From Limnohabitans sp. MMS-10A-192 (GTDB taxonomy: Bacteria > Pseudomonadota > Gammaproteobacteria > Burkholderiales > Burkholderiaceae_C): a stretch of 64,000 bases of DNA. The notes beneath the pieces were generated by a model, which made no database searches, was not told where the DNA came from, and was given only the letters and a program-made list of their open reading frames with translations. The position numbers were made by a program, and so were the translations under genes. The stretch covers positions 930,001 to 994,000 of the forward strand of contig NZ_NERX01000001.1 of assembly GCF_003063335.1 (NCBI RefSeq). Direction: 5' to 3'. Positions 24,900 through 33,626 of the stretch are shown in pieces (within the stretch, counting starts at the first letter, position 1; each line of letters starts with the position of its first letter).

Positions 24900-25289
24900 T
24901 CATTCCTTGATGATGTGCCAGACGTCTTTGAAGTTGTCGCCGGCGCGGTCGCCGGGCTTCTGGTCGGCCTGGTAGGTGTACACCGGCTTGCCCTTGTAGG
25001 CCCACTGGCGCGCACCGTCGTCGCGCATGACGATCGTGTATGCACCGGCGGGTTGGTCGCTGGCGGCGGCCATCGCGGGCGGCCACAGCGCGGCGCAGCC
25101 GCCGTTGCAGGTGCTCTTGCCGCTGCCTGCCACGTCCTTGTCGAAGGTGTAGAGCGTCATGCCCTTGGCGTCGACCAGCGCGCCGTTGGCGAGCTTGGCC
25201 GGCGCGTCGGCAGCCATAGCGCCGGTGAGTGGTGCCGCGAAGGAAGCCGCTGTGATCAGCAGCGCGGCCAGAGTCGAAAGGTGCTTCAT
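24900..25289 (-). CDS. Secreted-repeat (COG4315/PF03640) lipoprotein-like protein
   Basis: 129 aa with a signal peptide (LAALLITAASFAAPLTGAMA). Two family repeats follow: GALVDAKGMTLYTFDKDVAG and GKPVYTYQADQKPGDRAGDN. Two Cys (STCNGGCAALWPP) form the conserved pair. It is periplasmic or secreted; the function is unknown, though family members occur beside ECF sigma factors. ATG 25289 is chosen because the signal peptide starts there and AAAGGA lies upstream. Confidence 0.83.
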   Translation of the reverse strand: MKHLSTLAALLITAASFAAPLTGAMAADAPAKLANGALVDAKGMTLYTFDKDVAGSGKSTCNGGCAALWPPAMAAASDQPAGAYTIVMRDDGARQWAYKGKPVYTYQADQKPGDRAGDNFKDVWHIIKE

Positions 25290-25337
25290 GGGGTTGTCCT
25301 TTAGGGTCTGGTGGAGAGTAGCCACGCTGCGTGCCGT

Positions 25338-25769
25338 TCAGTAAGCCGCAGCCACCGCCAGCTTGGGGTCGATCTGCCAGGTTTCACTGACGATCTTGCC
25401 TTCACGGAACGTCAGCACGTAGCGCACCTTGATGGGCATCTTACCTTCGAAGACGACGTTGGCCGAGACGGTGGCGCCCTTGGGGTTGGCCGATTCTTCA
25501 ATCTGGCCGACTGTGAGCTTCAGTGGGCCGACGGCCTTGCCGAACTTCTCCCAGGTGCCGCGAATGGCATCGGTGGTGGCATAGGTGCCGTCGAGTGGGC
25601 CGCCTACCCAGTTCAGCTGGGCCTGGTCGGCATAGGCACGCATGACGATCTGGGTGTCGCCCGAGGCGATGGCCTGGAAGTGCGTGCGGGCGTCGTCGCT
25701 GGGGGCGGCGAAGGCGCTGCCGGAGGCGAGCGTCAGGGCGGTGGCGGCGAAAGCGAAAGTCTTGAACAT
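25338..25769 (-). CDS. Exported SnoaL/NTF2-like protein
   Basis: 143 aa. A clear signal peptide (FAFAATALTLASGSAFA) is followed by a cone-shaped alpha+beta domain: DDARTHFQAIASGDTQIVMR, YADQAQLNWVGGPLDGTYAT and VRYVLTFREGKIVSETWQID. SnoaL-like folds act as small enzymes or ligand binders; I see no specific active site. It is the first gene of the second ECF row (this gene, secreted-repeat protein, sigma, anti-sigma). Confidence 0.8.
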   Translation of the reverse strand: MFKTFAFAATALTLASGSAFAAPSDDARTHFQAIASGDTQIVMRAYADQAQLNWVGGPLDGTYATTDAIRGTWEKFGKAVGPLKLTVGQIEESANPKGATVSANVVFEGKMPIKVRYVLTFREGKIVSETWQIDPKLAVAAAY

Positions 25770-25930
25770 TGTGGGCTCCGATGAAGGGTTGGTGTGAAGT
25801 GAAGGGGGGTGAGTGCTGGACGAAGGGTCCGATAGGTCCCGACAAAAGAGCAGACGGCGTCGGCATGCGGTCTATTCCAGAGCGTGCAAAGAAATTTAGG
25901 GTCAGGGCCCTGGGCCGTGAATTCGAGGCT

Positions 25931-27037
25931 TCAGCCCAGCAGGGCCGGCACCCAGCGGTTGATGAGCGCGCCTCCGACGATGAGCCAGCCGAACAAGATC
26001 AACGCCAGCAGCAGCGGCTTGGCCCCGGCCTTGCGAATGGCGCCGATGTGCGTGGCCAGGCCGAGCGCAGCCATCGCCATCGCCAGCAGCGCGGTGTCAA
26101 TCTCGATCGTCACTGCCACCACCGACGCCGGCAGCCATTGCAGCGAATTGAGCAACACAACCGCGACGAAGCCGAAGGCGAACCAGGGCACAGCGAGTTG
26201 ACCCTTGGCGTGAGCATGCTCTGCCTCCACCAGGGCTTGCAGGGTGCTGTCGCGCGCCAGCCAAGCCGACAGCATCACCAGGAACGGCGCCAGCATCATT
26301 ACTCGAACCATCTTCGCGATGACGGCCGAGTTGGCTGCGTCCGGGCCCACCGAACGTGCTGCGGCCACCACCTGGGCCACCTCGTGGATGGTCGATCCGA
26401 CGTAGATGCCGAACCCGTTGGCGCCGCCGGGGATCAGCGCCCAGTGCCGGTTCAGCTCGAACAGCGCCGGGTACAGGAAGATCGCCAGCGTGCCGAACAC
26501 CACCACCGTGGCCACCGCCACCGTGACCTGCTCGGCGCGCGCCTTGACCACCGGCTCGGCGGCCATCACCGCAGCAGCGCCGCAGATGGCACTGCCAGCG
26601 CCGATCAGCATCGCCGTCTTGCGCTCCAGGCCCAGCCAGCGCGTGCCGATGAGGCAGGCCAGTGCGAAGGTCGAGCCCAATATCATTGTGTCGATGGCGA
26701 CACCAGCTATGCCAACATGGTCAATGTCCTGCACGGTGAGCCGCAGGCCGTACAGCACCACGCCCAGGCGAAGCAGGTTCTGCTTGGAGAAGTTGACGCC
26801 GGCGCCGCTGGCTACCGCCCAGCGCGGGGCCCACGGGTAAACCGTGTTGCCCACGATCATGCCCAGCACGATGGCCAGCGTCAGCGCACTGAAGCCATGG
26901 TCCTGCAGCCAGGCGATGCGGCCCAGCGCGATACCGGTGGCAGCCAAGGCGCCGCTCAGGGCCAGGCCGGGGAGCATGCGTGCGAAAGCCGATGCAGAGG
27001 CCGATGTGCGTGGCTCAGGAAGTACGTTGATGGTCAT
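25931..27037 (-). CDS. yeiH: YeiH-family (UPF0324) putative sulfate/sulfite exporter
   Basis: 368 aa with about ten membrane helices. Family hallmarks are LGMIVGNTVYPWAPRWAVAS, the LRLGVVLYGLRLTVQDI segment, LIGAGSAICGAAAVMAAEPV and GSTIHEVAQVVAAARSVG. PF03601 proteins are inner-membrane transporters, some linked to taurine/sulfite metabolism. The divergent LysR gene is the usual partner (YeiE in enterics). Its place in the same GC-rich block as sorAB supports a role in sulfite export; the substrate is inferred. Confidence 0.86.
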   Translation of the reverse strand: MTINVLPEPRTSASASAFARMLPGLALSGALAATGIALGRIAWLQDHGFSALTLAIVLGMIVGNTVYPWAPRWAVASGAGVNFSKQNLLRLGVVLYGLRLTVQDIDHVGIAGVAIDTMILGSTFALACLIGTRWLGLERKTAMLIGAGSAICGAAAVMAAEPVVKARAEQVTVAVATVVVFGTLAIFLYPALFELNRHWALIPGGANGFGIYVGSTIHEVAQVVAAARSVGPDAANSAVIAKMVRVMMLAPFLVMLSAWLARDSTLQALVEAEHAHAKGQLAVPWFAFGFVAVVLLNSLQWLPASVVAVTIEIDTALLAMAMAALGLATHIGAIRKAGAKPLLLALILFGWLIVGGALINRWVPALLG

Positions 27038-27154
27038 GCTGCTTGCCTCCGGTTGAAGTTCATGAGGACGAAGCTTCCGGCTTCATAGATGACCCGTCAA
27101 ACGGGTTGTATCGCTAAGATGTACCCATCTGATCGCTTTGCAAACAAATCCGCC

Positions 27155-28084
27155 ATGAATACCCTTCGCCTCACGCTGCGACAGCTGCAGATCTTCGTGG
27201 CGGTTGCGCGCAGCGGCACTACCACGGCAGCCAGCGCCGAGATCGCGCTGTCGCAGTCGGCCACCAGCTCGGCCGTGAATGAACTTGAGCGGCTGCTGTC
27301 GCTGCGCCTGTTCGACCGCGCGGGCAAGCGCCTGCTGCTCAACGACAACGGCCGTGCGTTACTGCCGCGGGCCCTGGCGCTGCTGGACGGTGCCGCCGGC
27401 ATCGAGTTGATGTCCCGCGATGGCAGCGCCCAGGCGCAGTCGCTGCGCATCGGCGCCAGCACCACCATCGGCAACTATGTGCTGCCCAGGCTGCTGGCCC
27501 GTTTTGTCGCAGCGCAACCGGGCCATGCCAGTGCCTGGCGCTCAAAGGTCGTGATCGGAAACACGGCGGCCATCTGTGACGCGGTCGCTGCGTTTGAACT
27601 GGACGTGGGCCTGATCGAAGGGCCTTGCCACCAAGCGGCGCTGGCCGTCACGCCATGGCACCAGGACGAGATGGTGGTCGTTACATCGCCCGACAGCGCG
27701 TGGGCACGAATGAGCCTGGCCGGCGAGCGGGTGCCAATGCGGACACTGCGTGAAGGGGTCTGGCTGGTGCGTGAGTTGGGCTCGGGAACGCGCGAGGCCA
27801 CCGACCAAAGTCTGCTGCCCCACTTGCGCTCCTACCGTCGAAGCATCGAGCTGGGAAGTTCGGAGGCGATCAAACATGCGGCCGAGGCGGGTATGGGGGT
27901 GGCCTGCCTTTCGTCGTGGGTCGTGAGCGACGCTTTGGAGGCCGGCCGCCTGTGCCGCATCGCCACGACCTTGCCGCGGCAGCTCCGACAATCTCACCTG
28001 GTCGTGCATCGCGACAAACAGCCCACCGCTTCGCTGCTGGCATTTGTCGACCAGGTATCTGGCGCCGAGAAAACGGCGCCATGA
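27155..28084 (+). CDS. LysR family regulator (YeiE/CysB-like neighbour of yeiH)
   Basis: 309 aa from ATG 27155 (MNTLRLTLRQLQIFVAVARS). The HTH is TTTAASAEIALSQSATSSAV, followed by NELERLLSLRLFDRAGKRLL. The ligand domain includes LRIGASTTIGNYVLPRLLAR and FELDVGLIEGPCHQ. It is divergent from yeiH across 117 bp. The frame is also open from 27089, but the added residues lie in the intergenic region and do not match LysR starts. It probably senses a sulfur compound; inference. Confidence 0.87.
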   Translation: MNTLRLTLRQLQIFVAVARSGTTTAASAEIALSQSATSSAVNELERLLSLRLFDRAGKRLLLNDNGRALLPRALALLDGAAGIELMSRDGSAQAQSLRIGASTTIGNYVLPRLLARFVAAQPGHASAWRSKVVIGNTAAICDAVAAFELDVGLIEGPCHQAALAVTPWHQDEMVVVTSPDSAWARMSLAGERVPMRTLREGVWLVRELGSGTREATDQSLLPHLRSYRRSIELGSSEAIKHAAEAGMGVACLSSWVVSDALEAGRLCRIATTLPRQLRQSHLVVHRDKQPTASLLAFVDQVSGAEKTAP

Positions 28085-28900
28085 AATGTGACTCCATCGA
28101 GGTCAGGCCTGAGCAGCTCGCCAGTCGGCGCTCAAAGCTTATCCACGCACCTTCAACGAGATTCACGGCAGGCTCACCTGCACAAATGCCGGATGCGGAT
28201 GGCGAGGTCAAGACTGCCGCATATCCACATACCGCACGCGATGTCTTGGGCATTGCGATCCAACGGCCACCCCTTGTCTCCTTCTTTATTTGCGGCGAGA
28301 GCAATGATCAGAATGTTGCAACAGCATCAGGTCAAAGTGAACTATTGCCCGTCTATCACGCACTTTGAGGAGCACTGGGAACCCGGGTGGCGGGTATTGC
28401 GCTACGGACACTGAAGGACCAAAAGAAGTGATTCGCCCTCCCTGCTGGCGCTTGAAGAAGGCCTGCCCAGGGTCCAGAACACCGTTTCGTCCGTGACGCA
28501 AAGGGCCATTCCAGAACTTTGCACTTCGCTACAGTGCCGAACGACCGGTACAGGTAATCGATCGGTCGCTTGAGATCCTGACCGGTGAGCGACCGCTTGC
28601 GGTGGCGCCCATGGACTCTGCCGTCGAACCTAAGTGGCAGCAATCAGTCTTGACCGTTCAGTGGACAGCACGAGGCGAAGGACTGCTAGAGGCCGATAGC
28701 GGAAGTCTAGCCTCCGGGAGAGCCATTTGCTTCCCATCAAGTAGGGAGCGGTGGTTCTGCAAAAAAAGCAGGAAACTGTTAGTCAAGATTGATGGGGGAA
28801 CTTTACCTGACTAACTGTTAGGGTCATTCAGAAACAACGATGGCTGCGTCAAGATCTCGCTGTCGACCCAGATGTACACGCTGCGCGATGCTTCGCCTAC
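28085..28900. other. About 800 bp with no supported gene
   Basis: Short frames on both strands have no recognisable product or ribosome site. It separates the GC-rich sulfur block from the catabolic operon and ends in a umuC fragment, so it looks like decayed DNA. I see no IS end or repeat in it. Confidence 0.5.
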
Positions 28901-29266
28901 TCGGCCGAGCTCGCTCAGGTCTGCAACCTCGGGGCCATGCCCGAGAAGGATCTTGAGGACTTGCTTGCCCTCACCGAGGCAGGAGAGGTGTGGGGCGTGG
29001 GGTCACGTTATCGGGACCAGTTGCGCGAGGTGGGCGTGCACAGCGTTCTTGATCTTCGCCGGATGAACCCCGCCCAGGTGCAGGCGCGTTGGGGCGTGGT
29101 GATGGCCAAAACAGTGCGAGAGCTCCAGGGCGTTTCCTGCATTGAGCTGTCCGATCACGAGGAGGCCCGCAAACAGATTGCTTGCACTCGCAGTTTCGGC
29201 AAACCCGTGCGAGAGCTCGGCCAGTTGGAAAACGCGATCAGCGAATTTGCTTCACGAGCGAGGGGT
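28901..29266 (+). pseudogene. umuC: umuC (Y-family DNA polymerase V) internal fragment
   Basis: The frame gives AELAQVCNLGAMPEKDLEDL and VWGVGSRYRDQLREVGVHSV, then LDLRRMNPAQVQARWGVVMA and the UmuC-typical IACTRSFGKPVRELGQLENA, ending ISEFASRARG. These are the thumb/little-finger portion of UmuC. The N-terminal palm with its catalytic acids and the C-terminus are both missing. About 120 residues remain, so it is a dead remnant. Homology ends near 29266, about 90 bp before the inverted repeat upstream of the BVMO gene. Confidence 0.8.
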
Positions 29267-29358
29267 ACACCGGGGTCGCGCGCTTCTGCTTGCTGGGCTA
29301 CATGAATCCAGAACCCTGGCAGCCCTCTAGGGTAAATACGCATTTCGCGCGCAGCGAC

Positions 29359-29428
29359 CAGGCAATAAAATTTTTCTAATCGTACGAATACGAATGGTTT
29401 GAGTACATACAAAAATTTTATTGCCCTG
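29359..29428. promoter_or_regulatory. Large inverted repeat upstream of BVMO operon
   Basis: CAGGCAATAAAATTTTT (29359-29375) and AAAAATTTTATTGCCCTG (29411-29428) are reverse complements apart from one extra base. The 35-bp centre includes CGTACGAATACGAA. The right arm ends five bases before the ATG at 29433. It could be an operator for the MarR protein encoded one gene downstream, or form an mRNA hairpin; the promoter itself was not located. Confidence 0.6.
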
Positions 29429-29432
29429 CACA

Positions 29433-31418
29433 ATGAATCATCCTGCAACGCCCCCCCTCAAGACGGCCGACAGTAGCAACGTCATGGAGCAGTTCAGTCG
29501 GTTTGAAAAGATCGATGCCTCGGACGACTTCATCAGAAAAGCCGTAGAAGAAGCGGATCTCCCAGCACTGATGGCAGCTCTAGCCATGATCACGGGCGAT
29601 ACCTCCTTGATCTCCGAAGACCTGAAGCCACCGACACCTCCAATGATCACTGCAATTGCCCCCCAAGGGGGTATGAGCAAAGAGGCACAGACCAAAGCAA
29701 GGCGACTAGCAGTTGCGGCACTGATTAAATACCGTGACGAGCCAAACGCTTTTGAAGGCAAGCCACCCCCCGCATTGCTAGACGCCTGCGTTAAGTACCT
29801 GATTCGCGGCGACCTTGAAGAATATCGATCGCTCCTCGAGCACGAGCTAGGCGTATCGCAAGATCTCGGCTCACCAGGCTGGACCCTGGACCAAATAGCG
29901 CCGCAGACGAATTTCCGGGTCGCCGTGATCGGTGCTGGCGTCTCCGGCATAGCTGCTGCCCACCGGCTTCAGCAGGCAGATCTGAACTTCACCGTTTACG
30001 AGAAAAACGAGGAGGTCGGAGGCGTCTGGTGGGAAAACCGGTATCCCGGCTGTCGCCTCGATACCCCCAACTTTGCCTACAGCCTATCCTTCGCACAGAA
30101 GTCAGACTGGCCGCAGCAGTTCTCGCGGCAGCCAGAAATACTGGGGTACCTCAAAGAAGTGGCTGCGAGTGCAGGCATGAAACGCCATATTCGCTTCGGC
30201 TGTGAAGTTGACGCGATGCGCTTTGATGAGCAGCGCGGCATCTGGACGCTCACAGTGCGCGACCGTACAGGGGAAGTAAGCCAAGAAGAATTCAACGCAG
30301 TCATCACTGCCGTGGGCATCCTCAACCGTCCGAGCTTTGCCGATATCCCGGGCCTAGACACTTTCCAAGGTCGGAAGGTTCACTCCGCAGCATGGGCCAA
30401 TGATGTTGATCTCACCGGAAAGCGCGTCGCCCTTGTCGGCACGGGAGCAAGCGCCTTCCAAATAGGTCCATCAATCGCAGGGGAAGTAGGAGAGCTAAAA
30501 GTTTTCCAGCGAAACCCACCGTGGATGCTTCCAACGCCGACCTATCACGACGACATCCCTGCGGGAATGCAGTGGCTGCTAAAGCACGTGCCGTACTACG
30601 GTCGATGGTTTAGATTTTGGCAATTTTGGATTGCAGTGGAGGGTCGCCTTCCGTTGACAGAGGTGGAAGACGACTGGAATCACCCAATTTCTGTCGGAAG
30701 AAAAAATGAGGCCTTGCGCCAAGGTTGTTTGGAATGGCTTGCTAAGCAATACCACGACCGCCCGGACCTGTTGGAAAAGATGACGCCCAACTACCCGCCG
30801 GCGGGGAAACGCATGCTGCGAGACAACGGCGTATGGGCAGCCATGCTTAAGAAGCCCAACGTAGAGCTGAACACTACAGGCATTGAGCGAATCGTGCCCG
30901 AGGGTATTCAAACCAAGGATGGAGTGCTGCACGAATTTGATGTGATTATTTTTGCCACTGGTTTCAAAGCGTCCGACTTCCTCGCGCCGATGAAAGTAAC
31001 TGGTCGAAAGTCAAAAGATCTGCATCAGGATTGTTGGGCAGGTGACTGCCGCGCATACCTTGGCATCACGATTCCAGGCTTTCCCAACCTGTTCATGCTG
31101 GGCGGCCCTAACACTGCAGTCGTTATCAACGGCAGTGCCATCTTTTCATCTGAATGTCAGATCGAATACACGATGCGTGCGATTCGGGACCTGCTGGCGT
31201 CTGGCCATAAGGCACTCGATTGCCGAGAGGATCCGTACGCCTCGTATAACGTTTGGGTCGATGCAGGAAACCTCAAGCGGGCTTGGGGTGCAGCACGAAC
31301 CACCAGCTGGTACAAAAACCAAAACGGTCGCGCTTCTCAGACATGGCCTTTCGGGCTGCTTGATTACTGGAACATAACCGCGAAGTTCAAGCCGGAGGAC
31401 TATGAGTACCTCGGCTAA
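29433..31418 (+). CDS. Baeyer-Villiger monooxygenase, 4-hydroxyacetophenone monooxygenase type
   Basis: 661 aa. After an N-terminal extension of about 150 residues comes the FAD Rossmann motif GAGVSG (about residues 167-172). The type I BVMO signature is FQGRKVHSAAWAND, with Ala-Asn where CHMO has Trp-Pro, and the NADPH Rossmann motif is VGTGASAFQIG. The long N-terminal extension is a mark of HAPMO-type enzymes. It would insert one oxygen next to a ketone carbonyl using NADPH and O2. The start 29433 is chosen over TTG 29421; ATG 29484 is possible. The stop overlaps the MarR gene by 17 bp. The adjacent SDRs and esterase suggest an alcohol to ketone to ester to acid route. Confidence 0.85.
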   Translation: MNHPATPPLKTADSSNVMEQFSRFEKIDASDDFIRKAVEEADLPALMAALAMITGDTSLISEDLKPPTPPMITAIAPQGGMSKEAQTKARRLAVAALIKYRDEPNAFEGKPPPALLDACVKYLIRGDLEEYRSLLEHELGVSQDLGSPGWTLDQIAPQTNFRVAVIGAGVSGIAAAHRLQQADLNFTVYEKNEEVGGVWWENRYPGCRLDTPNFAYSLSFAQKSDWPQQFSRQPEILGYLKEVAASAGMKRHIRFGCEVDAMRFDEQRGIWTLTVRDRTGEVSQEEFNAVITAVGILNRPSFADIPGLDTFQGRKVHSAAWANDVDLTGKRVALVGTGASAFQIGPSIAGEVGELKVFQRNPPWMLPTPTYHDDIPAGMQWLLKHVPYYGRWFRFWQFWIAVEGRLPLTEVEDDWNHPISVGRKNEALRQGCLEWLAKQYHDRPDLLEKMTPNYPPAGKRMLRDNGVWAAMLKKPNVELNTTGIERIVPEGIQTKDGVLHEFDVIIFATGFKASDFLAPMKVTGRKSKDLHQDCWAGDCRAYLGITIPGFPNLFMLGGPNTAVVINGSAIFSSECQIEYTMRAIRDLLASGHKALDCREDPYASYNVWVDAGNLKRAWGAARTTSWYKNQNGRASQTWPFGLLDYWNITAKFKPEDYEYLG

Positions 31419-31860
31419 AAAGACTGCCGCAGCACGCCCCATTCTTCTTGAGGAACTTCCAGGTGCGCTCTTTCGTCGGCTACATCAATTCGCAGTGGCA
31501 CGATTCACCGGCGAGATGGGAGATCTCGGCCTCACACCAATCCAGTGGTCGGCGTTGCTGACGACACAGCAACGGCCAGGACTTGACCAGACAGCCTTAT
31601 CGAAAGAAATCTTTATCGACACATCGACGATTGCTGGCGTACTGGATCGACTTGAGTCGCGCGGACTGCTTGAGCGAAAGGCCTCACCCAACGATCGAAG
31701 AGTTCGACTCCTGAACGTGACAAAGCAAGGAGATGCGCTGCTGAAAAAAGCCAATGTCGTAGTACTAGATACACAGCAGTGGCTGATGGAGCCACTTTCA
31801 TCGGCTGAGCGACGAATGTTGATGAGCTTAATGCTTCGTGTCCTTGATCGGCACGAATGA
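31402..31860 (+). CDS. MarR family regulator
   Basis: 152 aa. The winged helix is GLTPIQWSALLTTQQRPGLD, LSKEIFIDTSTIAGVLDRLE and GLLERKASPNDRRVRLLNVT, with the usual dimer helices at both ends (LLEELPGALFRRLHQFAVAR and LSSAERRMLMSLMLRVLDR). It overlaps the end of the BVMO gene and is followed by the ABC transporter 36 bp on. It is the probable local regulator of the operon, perhaps acting at the inverted repeat 29359-29428; its ligand would be a pathway substrate. Confidence 0.9.
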   Translation: MSTSAKKTAAARPILLEELPGALFRRLHQFAVARFTGEMGDLGLTPIQWSALLTTQQRPGLDQTALSKEIFIDTSTIAGVLDRLESRGLLERKASPNDRRVRLLNVTKQGDALLKKANVVVLDTQQWLMEPLSSAERRMLMSLMLRVLDRHE

Positions 31861-31896
31861 ATGGCGAACGAATGGTAATCACTGGAGGGCATCTCT

Positions 31897-32781
31897 ATGT
31901 TGGTTGGTCAATTACTTAACGGGATCGTGACAGGGGCAATGTATGCCCTTGTCGCCATCGGTTTCTCGCTGGTCATCGGAACTTTGGACAAACTGAACTT
32001 TGCCCACTCTGAAGTTTTCATGGTCGGCGGCTTTGTCGCAGTGTTGACGGCGAACTACATGCCCTGGCATCTTGCGCTTCTCGTCATCTTTCTGGTCGGT
32101 GGGCTACTGGGACTTGCCACCGAGTTCATTGCCTTTCGCCGATTCCAGACAAATGAGGGAAAGATCACAGCCGCGCTGGCATCGATGGCCCTGGGCCTGA
32201 TCATTACAGACCTGGTTCATAAAGGCTGGGGAGCGGAACCAGTGCGATTGACTACGCAAAGTCAATGGCTTCAAACAGGCCACTCTATTTTCGGTGCGAC
32301 CGTACTGAATTTGCAAATTGTCATTCTGGCAGTGGCCTTTCTGCTGATGGCCATGCTGCATCTGTTACTGCAAAAAAGCCGTATGGGACGGCAGATCCGA
32401 GCGCTCGCTGAATCCAGCGTTTCAGCATCCCTCCTTGGCATCAACGTTCGTAGGGTCACCCAAACTGTCTTCTTCGTCTCATCGGCGCTCGCAGCAGTCG
32501 GCGGCTTACTTGTCGCATTGCGCGGTGGTGCCGCGAGTTCAGATATTGGACTCACTTTTGGACTCAAATCCCTGGCCATCATGGCGATCGGAGGCATGGG
32601 TGATCTGCGTGGAGCCTTAGTAGGGGGTCTGCTAATCGGAGTGCTTGAGGCTCTGATGTTCCAACTCGGACTGGGCCGGTTGGTAGAGATGACGGCGTGG
32701 GTAGCACTTATAGCGGTGCTGATTTTCCGTCCGCATGGCTTATTTGGCGGCGGTATACACGCTCAGGAGCAGCGCGCATGA
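31897..32781 (+). CDS. livH: ABC transporter permease, LivH-type
   Basis: 294 aa with about eight helices. LivH features are LLNGIVTGAMYALVAIGFSL, VIGTLDKLNFAHSEVFMVGG and the cytoplasmic coupling segment ALAESSVSASLLGINVRRVT. It is followed by FGLKSLAIMAIGGMGDLRGA. An inner-membrane half of the importer, pairing with the LivM-type gene whose start overlaps its stop (ATGA at 32778). Confidence 0.9.
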   Translation: MLVGQLLNGIVTGAMYALVAIGFSLVIGTLDKLNFAHSEVFMVGGFVAVLTANYMPWHLALLVIFLVGGLLGLATEFIAFRRFQTNEGKITAALASMALGLIITDLVHKGWGAEPVRLTTQSQWLQTGHSIFGATVLNLQIVILAVAFLLMAMLHLLLQKSRMGRQIRALAESSVSASLLGINVRRVTQTVFFVSSALAAVGGLLVALRGGAASSDIGLTFGLKSLAIMAIGGMGDLRGALVGGLLIGVLEALMFQLGLGRLVEMTAWVALIAVLIFRPHGLFGGGIHAQEQRA

Positions 32782-33626
32782 TCGCCGATCACCTGTTCTT
32801 TGCTGGAATAAACGTACTTTTAGCTTGGAGCGTGTACGTTGTGCTGATGACTGGCAGCCTTTCTTTTGCTCAAGGCATGTTTATGGCGGTCGGCTGCTAT
32901 ACGGCAGGCGTACTCACCGTGAACTTTGGCTGGTCACTCGTGCCGGCGACGCTAATGGCATCGGCATTCGCATCGGTTGTCGCAGCAGTTGTCGGATGGC
33001 CTGCGCTTCGCTTGCGTGGGGTGTACCTCATTTTGGTGACGATCGGTATAACGTTTTGCGGCCGTGTGTTGCTAGAAAACTTTAAGTACGTAGGCGGCGT
33101 AGCCGGGTTTGGCGGCATGCAAGGCGCAACACACGTGACAGTGCTGGTGGCTGTTGCGCTCGTTGGAGCAGCGCTCTTGCTTCTTTCACGAAGCCCCCTT
33201 CAGCGAACTTTCGATGCTGTACGCGAAGATGATCGTGTGGCTGCCTCGCTAGGCATCAACGTACCTGTCGTGCGCATGATCGGATTTGCCTCGGGTGCCT
33301 TTATTGCTGCTACGGCTGGTTCGCTGTTCGGTCACTACATGAGTTTTGTGCGACCAGAAAGCTTCGACATTCTGCTTTCTGTATACGTAGTGTTGTATGT
33401 GGTCTTGGGGGGCGTAAACAACATGTGGGGAGCATTGATCGGCGCGACCGTGATGACACTGCTTCCCGAGTATTTCCGGGTCTTGGCAGAGTGGCGGCCA
33501 ACTGTTTTCGGACTGGCCATCTTACTCATGCTGCTTTTCAGACCCCAAGGTCTCCTCTCTTTCCGCACCCTAAGTAGTCGCTGGAAAGTAGACCAGCGCT
33601 TAGCCAACTTAGCCGACAAGCCATGA
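32778..33626 (+). CDS. livM: ABC transporter permease, LivM-type
   Basis: 282 aa. Typical segments are SLSFAQGMFMAVGCYTAGVL, LRLRGVYLILVTIGITFCGR, VREDDRVAASLGINVPVVRM and VYVVLYVVLGGVNNMWGALI. It couples by ATGA overlaps with both the upstream LivH gene and the downstream ATPase gene. The frame is open from 32697, but the extra residues are antiparallel to the LivH end and have no start signal. Confidence 0.9.
   Translation: MIADHLFFAGINVLLAWSVYVVLMTGSLSFAQGMFMAVGCYTAGVLTVNFGWSLVPATLMASAFASVVAAVVGWPALRLRGVYLILVTIGITFCGRVLLENFKYVGGVAGFGGMQGATHVTVLVAVALVGAALLLLSRSPLQRTFDAVREDDRVAASLGINVPVVRMIGFASGAFIAATAGSLFGHYMSFVRPESFDILLSVYVVLYVVLGGVNNMWGALIGATVMTLLPEYFRVLAEWRPTVFGLAILLMLLFRPQGLLSFRTLSSRWKVDQRLANLADKP

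Noticed and set aside
25769..27088. 439-codon plus-strand open frame
   Set aside because: Antisense to the yeiH-like exporter; extremely His/Gln/Arg-rich translation, typical of a GC-rich shadow frame.
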